Shown here piece after piece: positions 27,977 to 32,279 of a DNA stretch of 32,279 bases (positions are counted from its first letter, which is position 1; every line of letters starts with the position of its first letter). Source of the stretch: a virus; the IMG/VR virus record IMGVR_UViG_3300022213_000022, positions 1 through 32,279 of that record. One strand, written 5' to 3'. Both the position numbers and the translations under genes were made by a program. The notes beneath the pieces were generated by a model that worked only from the letters and a program-made list of their open reading frames with translations, was not told where the DNA came from and ran no database searches.

Positions 27977-28002
27977 TAGGGCAAAATGGCGTTCTCAACA
28001 GT

Positions 28003-28031
28003 GTCCCCCCACACACTATGTGTGGGGGGAC
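28003..28031. other. Perfect 13-bp inverted repeat, extended to about 19 bp
   Basis: GTCCCCCCACACA and TGTGTGGGGGGAC flank a CTA loop. Beyond it, TCAACA (27995-28000) pairs with TGTTGA (28032-28037) with a two-base bulge. Very stable as RNA or cruciform DNA and readable both ways; no U-tract. Possible bidirectional terminator or insulator between the array and the rightward promoters. Confidence 0.8.
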
Positions 28032-28241
28032 TGTTGAAAGCCAGCGACGCGGATCAGTTGAAAGGATGTCAACACAAGCACACGGCGCGCTGTCCTACCC
28101 TGTGACCATAAGCCCGGCCAGTACGTCACCGTCATACGCTTATAAGGTGTCAACCTAACATGTGTCTGATTGACACGCTGATATGCTCAACATGGCCTAG
28201 CATTTATGCGGCCTACAGCATGGCGCTGCGACCAGGTTACG

Positions 28242-28272
28242 TTGACACGGCCAGCCTGGCTGGCCGTATGAC
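28242..28272 (+). promoter_or_regulatory. Promoter-like boxes around a perfect 19-bp palindrome
   Basis: TTGACA (28242-28247) and TATGAC (28267-28272) enclose CGGCCAGCC-T-GGCTGGCCG (28248-28266), a perfect 9+1+9 palindrome that fills the 19-bp spacer. ACGTTGA repeats on both sides. A regulator bound there would block a rightward promoter. The 19-bp spacer is longer than optimal. Confidence 0.45.
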
Positions 28273-28363
28273 GTTGAGACGGGGGGTAGGGGTCTCGCTG
28301 GCGCGCCTCAGAAAAAGGGCTTTCGGAATGCGGATGCCGCGAATATCGTTACCCCTGCCCGCG

Positions 28364-28379
28364 CAAAATTCGAATTTTG
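28364..28379. repeat. 16-bp AT-rich perfect palindrome
   Basis: CAAAATTCGAATTTTG reads the same on both strands, in a short AT-rich patch in a GC-rich stretch. Could be a regulator site or a melting site. Confidence 0.6.
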
Positions 28380-28487
28380 AAATTAAATCGATGTCAATCA
28401 AACACTTAACGTCTAAACGTTACACGCGCACACGCTTTTAAGCGCAGCTTATCCGGGATAGCCTGCTCTTAAAAGCAGACGATCGTC

Positions 28488-28530
28488 ATACGCTACAACG
28501 TATAAGCCGCCGGTATACGCGACAGCGTAT
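28488..28530. repeat. Nested inverted repeats
   Basis: Outer arms ATACGCT (28488-28494) and AGCGTAT (28524-28530) enclose inner arms CGTATA (28499-28504) and TATACG (28514-28519) around a GC-rich loop. Two four-base gaps separate them, so a long cruciform or RNA hairpin is possible. CGTCATACGCT at its left end also stands at 28130. Confidence 0.65.
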
Positions 28531-28690
28531 CATCGTAACACCTTGATTTCGTTCAGGGGACACTTTTCACCATACAAGTTGTGGGGGATATCTCCTGCAA
28601 ACGTGCGGACCATCAAATCGTAATACCGTCCCCCGGTTAAACGCTCAGCCCTCCGCGGCCGGCGTGTTACGAGGTCTGCTCGATAAAACG

Positions 28691-28729
28691 CTCGCCCCTT
28701 CGAGTCGCCAAGCGTCTTGAGGGGGCGAG
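28691..28729 (+). other. Leader hairpin upstream of the lipoprotein gene
   Basis: CTCGCCCC (28691-28698) pairs with GGGGCGAG (28722-28729) in the 5' leader of the 28759 gene. No U-tract, so more likely a leader structure than a terminator. Confidence 0.4.
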
Positions 28730-28758
28730 TTCACTCAAAACAGGGTTTCTTACCGATC

Positions 28759-28986
28759 ATGCACAAACTGCTGCCGCTGTTGCTGATAATGGCCTGTTCG
28801 CCGTTAACGGAACAGCAGCGGTATGATAGTGACGATCGGCTGATCCAAGCTCGAGAACAGTATGAACTTCGACGCCAGGCGTGCCGGCAGAACGGCGGGA
28901 TCATGGAGATCAGAAGTCACGGTAAGTTAGGAAGACACGACTATGCAGATTACAAACTGGCTCATTGCGTTCGCTCTAACCATTAG
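28759..28986 (+). CDS. Small lipoprotein upstream of the packaging genes
   Basis: 75 residues: short basic start and hydrophobic core (MHKLLPLLLIMAC) with a lipobox-like IMAC; Cys 13 is the predicted acylation site. The mature part is charged and helical (QRYDSDDRLIQAREQYELRR), with Cys at about 45 and 71. An upstream in-frame TTG would bury the signal, so ATG 28759 is chosen. I recall similar small lipoproteins next to phage terminases; the role is unknown. Possibly exclusion of other phages (speculative). Confidence 0.65.
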   Translation: MHKLLPLLLIMACSPLTEQQRYDSDDRLIQAREQYELRRQACRQNGGIMEIRSHGKLGRHDYADYKLAHCVRSNH

Positions 28987-28988
28987 CG

Positions 28989-29627
28989 ATGTACTCGCAG
29001 GTTAACGGTATAAGCTCGGCGGACTTTCTGGACGACGTTCTGCCGAACGACGAGATAACGCTCGACGACGACTCGTGGCTGGAGATAGAAGCGCCGACCA
29101 CCGGTTTGTCCAAACGGGCTCCCGTGATGCAATCCGGTGGGCAGAATGGCGTCGATCGGATTTGGTGGACCGACGGCGAGTACGTATGGTTCCGTCGTGC
29201 TCAGTCCAATCCTGAGACCTTAAAACGTCATAACGACTTCTGCAAGTCCGGTGACTACCGGCACGTCGAGACGCAGGACGGTGTGGAGATATACCAGCTC
29301 CAGCCGCAATCGCCCTTCGCTGTCAAGAAAACTCTCGATATCGGCCAGATGGACATGTACAACGTCCGGCGCCAAGCGGTCAAAGCGGCCTGCCGGCGCG
29401 ACTGGAAGACCTACCGCGACATCATGATGTTTCTGCGGGAACGGGTGGTGGCGAAGCACGGCGCGAATGCGGCCGGTGCTGAGATGGAGTACGCCGACTT
29501 GTATCAGGCCGTGATGGCGGCCATCGACATGCGCCACGGGCCGTCTGCCAACGAGGTTAACCAAGAGCTGATGGCTCTGGCTTCTAAGGGCAAGAAGACC
29601 GGCTCCATGCTGATATCGGTGGGATGA
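28989..29627 (+). CDS. Hypothetical protein preceding the small terminase
   Basis: 212 residues, soluble. Opens with SADFLDDVLPNDEITLDDD, an acidic segment shared in part with the small terminase start. Contains DRIWWTDGEYVWFRRAQSNP and a helical C-terminal half (NVRRQAVKAACRRDWKTYRD, MAAIDMRHGPSANEVNQEL). No family recognised; location suggests a packaging accessory. No good Shine-Dalgarno precedes the ATG, and the upstream stop lies three bases before it. Confidence 0.65.
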   Translation: MYSQVNGISSADFLDDVLPNDEITLDDDSWLEIEAPTTGLSKRAPVMQSGGQNGVDRIWWTDGEYVWFRRAQSNPETLKRHNDFCKSGDYRHVETQDGVEIYQLQPQSPFAVKKTLDIGQMDMYNVRRQAVKAACRRDWKTYRDIMMFLRERVVAKHGANAAGAEMEYADLYQAVMAAIDMRHGPSANEVNQELMALASKGKKTGSMLISVG

Positions 29628-30208
29628 GCGACTTTCTGGACGATGTGCTGCCTTTGGTTGAAGCGGTACGGGTAAAACCCGAACCGCCGGGGTTGCCGTT
29701 AAAAGCGAAATCCCCTGTTGCCAGTAAGAAAAGCAAGCGGGAGCCTGCTTTAGTCGTTGCAGAACGCAAGTTAAAACCTACCCAACGGTTTTATGCACGG
29801 GCATTACTCGAGTGCGATTCTTACGCGCATGCCGAGCGCGTGATGAAGCTGGCCGGCTATCCTTGTGAGCGTACGACCTTGTATCGCTGGCGCTGTCACC
29901 CCGACTTCGTAAAAGCTTTCAAGCTGATGCAGGCCGAGAAAGTGGAGTCGCTGGTGGTCAACAAGGACAAGATATTGTCCGACGCCGAGAAGGCTAAAGA
30001 GATTGCGCTTAACCCCAAGGCTATTTTGTACAAGGGCGTGCCCACCGGACACGAAGAAGTGAACGTAGGGGCGTATATCCGGGCGCTGGAGCTGCAAGGC
30101 AAGGCGATCGGGGTTGGACAGGACGAGGGCCAGAAGGTGCAGGTTAACATCGACATTGACTACTCCGGCCGTGTGGAAGGCTCCGCCGATGTGATCGACG
30201 GTGGATAA
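29624..30208 (+). CDS. terS: Terminase small subunit (putative)
   Basis: 194 residues. A helix-turn-helix-like segment, FYARALLECDSYAHAERVMK then YPCERTTLYRWRCHPDFVKA (about 56-97), resembles the DNA-binding region of phage small terminases. The C-terminal NVGAYIRALELQGKAIGV (about 146-163) is a typical closing helix of the family. It would select phage DNA for packaging by TerL. Start overlaps the upstream gene (ATGA). It shares an N-terminal DFLDDVLP with the preceding protein. Confidence 0.8.
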   Translation: MSDFLDDVLPLVEAVRVKPEPPGLPLKAKSPVASKKSKREPALVVAERKLKPTQRFYARALLECDSYAHAERVMKLAGYPCERTTLYRWRCHPDFVKAFKLMQAEKVESLVVNKDKILSDAEKAKEIALNPKAILYKGVPTGHEEVNVGAYIRALELQGKAIGVGQDEGQKVQVNIDIDYSGRVEGSADVIDGG

Positions 30209-30422
30209 TATCTCGGAAGAGAAGGACATCTGTGTCATCACAATGGATTTGCTCAACGGTGACCGGTACGGGTCTTTTATCCGGATGCGGCTTGGCGGGG
30301 TTGCTGAAGTGCTGGTCGAGCTGCGGGTGTTGAAAGTGAAGAACTTGGAGACGGGGGAAGTGGTTGATGTAGCTGATCCGGCCGGGGACTACACCGACGA
30401 CACGCCCGCGGTTCTGCACTGA
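30201..30422 (+). CDS. Small hypothetical protein between the terminase genes
   Basis: 73 residues starting at a GTG that overlaps TerS by 8 bases; an internal ATG at 30243 is an alternative. Beta-rich (AEVLVELRVLKVKNLETGEV) with acidic ends. The stop overlaps the TerL ATG by one base. Family unknown; it is expected to be co-translated with both terminases. Confidence 0.6.
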   Translation: MDNISEEKDICVITMDLLNGDRYGSFIRMRLGGVAEVLVELRVLKVKNLETGEVVDVADPAGDYTDDTPAVLH

Positions 30423-31972
30423 TGGCGAAAGTATCCGGCAGCACGGTCCGGTATCGCCCGCAGGGTGCGACCCTGCAAGCGCTAGGGCAGAGCACCAAGG
30501 ACGTACAGATCATTCGCGGGCCGCTGGGTTCGGGTAAAACCAAAGCGGTTGTATTCAAGATCATCAAGCTGCTGTGCGAGCAGCGCCCCAACGCCGCTGG
30601 CGTCAGGCAGTCTCGTGTAGCCGCTATTCGGAACACTTATCCTGATTTGCAGACTACCACCATCCGCGAGTTCAAGGAGTGTGTATCGCCGGTAATGGGT
30701 CGACTGATCAACGGGCACCCGCCCATGTTCAAGTTCGATTTCGATCTGCCCGACGGTACCCGCGTTGAGGCCGAGATCGACTTCCTGGCACTGGACCGTC
30801 CGGACGATGTGCGTAAGCTTCGCGGTACCCAATACACCTTCGCCTGGCTGAACGAGGTCAAGGAGCTGCCTAAAGCGGTTCCCGACATGGTAATGGGTCG
30901 TATCGATCGTTACCCGACTCCCGGATTTTCTTCGTGGGTTGGCTGGATCGCCGATACTAACGCATGGGACGAGGATCACTGGCTGGTTCAGTGGGAGCAG
31001 GACTGGCTCGAAGGTAAGATGCCTGACTACGAGTTCTTCACCCAGCCCGGTGCAGTAATGCCTTGCGAGGCGGATCACCCGGAGGCGGCGCGCTCGGAGA
31101 ACGGCACTTACTGGCGGGTCAACCCCGAAGCCGAGAATCTGATCGTTCTGCGCAAGGACTACTACCATCGACAGATCGCCGGCCACAAGGACGACTGGAT
31201 CAAGGTCAACTTGGCCAACGAGATCGGCCTGTCGATAGACGGCAAGCCGGTACATTCGGACTACCAGGAATCGGTACATCGCGCCAAGGCTATTTTGAAG
31301 CCGATGCTGGGCATTCCCATTTACGTTGGCCTGGACTTTGGTTTAACGCCGGCCGCAGCGTTCGCGCAACGGATACCGGAAGGCCGCTGGCACGTTCTCG
31401 ACGAGATCGTGTTCGAGGATGGCGACGCAGTTAAACTGGCCAACGAGTTGAAAGTGAAGTGCGCCGAGATTCGCGGCGAGATCGGAGTCAACAAGAACGA
31501 CACCGAGTCGCTTAAATTTGTGTTTCGCGGCGACCCTTCAGGCGACAGTCGTGCCGACTCCGATTCCAGTACAGCCTTTCAGGTTTTACGGAACAACGGC
31601 ATACCGGCACTTGCTGCATCCGGTAACGATCCCAGCTTGCGCCGTGGCGCGCTGGATCGGCCGCTGACTCGCATGGTCAACGGCGGACCGGGCATACTGG
31701 TGTCGCCTAAGTGCAAGCACATCCGCAAAGGCTTGGCCGGCGCATTTCAATACAAGCGCATCAAGGTATCCGGTACGGAGAAGTTCAAGGACGTACCTGA
31801 TAAAAATTTATGGTCTCACGTTTGCGAAGCACTGGAGTACGCACTGATGGACGCCGGCGAGCATTCGGTTGCTGACTCTCCCGTTGGGATGCGAATGCCC
31901 AAGGGGCCCATACAACCGCAAGTGGTTAACGCAACCGTAGGAGGTTTCGGATGGTCGCCGTTCGATGGCTAA
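30422..31972 (+). CDS. terL: Terminase large subunit
   Basis: 516 residues with ATPase and nuclease motifs: Walker A GPLGSGKT (33-40), Walker B FAWLNE (140-145, catalytic E145), coupling-like segment ADTNAWDEDHW (178-187), nuclease IYVGLDFGLTP (300-310; D305), FRGDPSGDSR (369-377; D371) and a C-terminal SHVCEALEYAL with H466. It cuts concatemers and pumps DNA into the prohead. The ATG overlaps the upstream stop. Confidence 0.95.
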   Translation: MAKVSGSTVRYRPQGATLQALGQSTKDVQIIRGPLGSGKTKAVVFKIIKLLCEQRPNAAGVRQSRVAAIRNTYPDLQTTTIREFKECVSPVMGRLINGHPPMFKFDFDLPDGTRVEAEIDFLALDRPDDVRKLRGTQYTFAWLNEVKELPKAVPDMVMGRIDRYPTPGFSSWVGWIADTNAWDEDHWLVQWEQDWLEGKMPDYEFFTQPGAVMPCEADHPEAARSENGTYWRVNPEAENLIVLRKDYYHRQIAGHKDDWIKVNLANEIGLSIDGKPVHSDYQESVHRAKAILKPMLGIPIYVGLDFGLTPAAAFAQRIPEGRWHVLDEIVFEDGDAVKLANELKVKCAEIRGEIGVNKNDTESLKFVFRGDPSGDSRADSDSSTAFQVLRNNGIPALAASGNDPSLRRGALDRPLTRMVNGGPGILVSPKCKHIRKGLAGAFQYKRIKVSGTEKFKDVPDKNLWSHVCEALEYALMDAGEHSVADSPVGMRMPKGPIQPQVVNATVGGFGWSPFDG

Positions 31973-32279
31973 AGGAATTATTCGAGAAGGTCCGTCGCTG
32001 GTTGATACCGCGTATCACCACAGTATTGACCTATGGGTCGTCTTTATGGAACTCGATCCGAAATCGCGTGTTGAAGCTCGTTCGCCGTTCTGGCGGTTCC
32101 TGAAAAGCGGCTTTCGGCATGTTGAGTGCTGGAAGTATATTCAGCCTGGCGCTTGGCTGCGGTTTAATACTGGCGTGGAGCTTATTGCGCCGGAAGTTTA
32201 TTTACGCCCGCCGTGGGAGCTGATGGCGCATTTGAATCCGACTGCAATGAAAGTGCAGCGGATGGTGCCGCAAGGATTT
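31965..32279 (+). CDS. Conserved phage protein, 5' part (runs past window end)
   Basis: The frame stays open to the window end (105 codons). It opens MAKGIIREGPSLVDTAYHHS, then LWVVFMELDP, SPFWRFLKSGFRHVECWKYI and GAWLRFNTGVELIA. The pattern LWVVFMELDP, WRFLKxGFRHV recalls a family often directly after terminases and before portal genes. ATG 31965 overlaps the TerL stop by 8 bases, with no close Shine-Dalgarno: an AGGAGG at 31939 lies about 20 bases away and fits better with another frame's ATG at 31951. Confidence 0.75.
   Translation, partial: MAKGIIREGPSLVDTAYHHSIDLWVVFMELDPKSRVEARSPFWRFLKSGFRHVECWKYIQPGAWLRFNTGVELIAPEVYLRPPWELMAHLNPTAMKVQRMVPQGF

Larger units (their letters stand above)
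27433..28758. promoter_or_regulatory. Divergent intergenic control region, about 1.3 kb
   Basis: No convincing gene lies here. Minus-strand genes read away to the left and plus-strand packaging genes to the right. The left half (27480-27930) is AT-rich and carries an iteron-like array. The right half holds inverted repeats and several TTGACA or TGTCAA boxes (27597, 28066, 28148, 28170, 28242 and 28392), one inverted pair of which, GTGTCAA/TTGACAC, lies at 28147-28153 and 28170-28176. CGTCATACGCT is repeated at 28130-28140 and 28484-28494. Likely roles are early/late promoter switching and possibly replication initiation. Confidence 0.75.

Noticed and set aside
27700-27980. CRISPR-like reading of the TTGCAACA array
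   Set aside because: Boxes are 8-9 bases, partly inverted and unevenly spaced; no uniform repeats of 25-40 bases with unique spacers.
28160-28441. Plus-strand frame of 93 codons in the control region
   Set aside because: It crosses the promoter-like palindrome and the AT-rich palindrome, has only a weak RBS, and the peptide has no recognisable structure.

Overview
The window is about 32 kb of a tailed double-stranded DNA phage (Caudoviricetes), seen as a free phage or as a circularly permuted or prophage copy. The evidence is a beta-helix tailspike, a complete endolysin/holin/spanin lysis cassette, large and small terminase subunits, and a phage replication set: family A DNA polymerase with a proofreading domain, primase-helicase, SNF2 helicase, VRR-NUC, DUF2800 and DUF2815 proteins. 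The paired Rz/Rz1-type spanins and a lipobox lipoprotein point to a Gram-negative host. The mid-GC composition and the protein families suggest a proteobacterium, but the host cannot be named from sequence alone. No integrase or repressor is visible; the only recombinase is a small resolvase/invertase-type serine recombinase.

Layout. (1) 1-4912, plus strand: end of a tail-fibre gene, tailspike, lysis cassette (two small membrane proteins, GH19 endolysin, i-spanin with an embedded o-spanin), then an SPFH/stomatin-like gene. (2) 4909-17341, minus strand: replication and nucleotide metabolism, in long runs of ATGA start/stop overlaps: SNF2 helicase, VRR-NUC, PolA, DUF2815 ssDNA-binding protein, peptide deformylase, DUF2800 nuclease, DUF3310, metallophosphoesterase and an AEP primase-helicase fusion. 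(3) 17402-22219, minus strand: small zinc-ribbon and membrane proteins around a DHH phosphoesterase and a serine recombinase. (4) 22224-27426, minus strand: about 15 small accessory genes. Most carry nearly identical ribosome-binding leaders (GGAGC followed by ACTAGAC or TAATRMC). They include a DUF7666-like protein with tandem repeats and a DNA cytosine methyltransferase-like protein. (5) 27433-28758: a 1.3-kb divergent control region with an iteron-like array, strong inverted repeats and a promoter-like palindrome. (6) 28759-32279, plus strand: lipoprotein, packaging genes (TerS, TerL) and the start of the next gene, leading into the structural genes outside the window.

How it works together. 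The minus-strand genes read away from the control region and probably form the early/replication program. The plus-strand genes to the right start packaging and morphogenesis. The plus-strand genes at the left end are the close of that late program (adhesion, then lysis). The late and replication transcription units meet tail to tail at 4909-4912 with overlapping stop codons.

Most notable for follow-up: the TTGCAACA array at 27717-27976; the recurring GTCTAGTG element and shared RBS leaders over 20.8-27.4 kb; an 89-nt structured element at 23069-23157; the phage-borne SPFH protein; and several genes of fewer than 60 codons found by direct reading (12833-12955, 12976-13152, 17626-17781, 21360-21527, 24725-24898).
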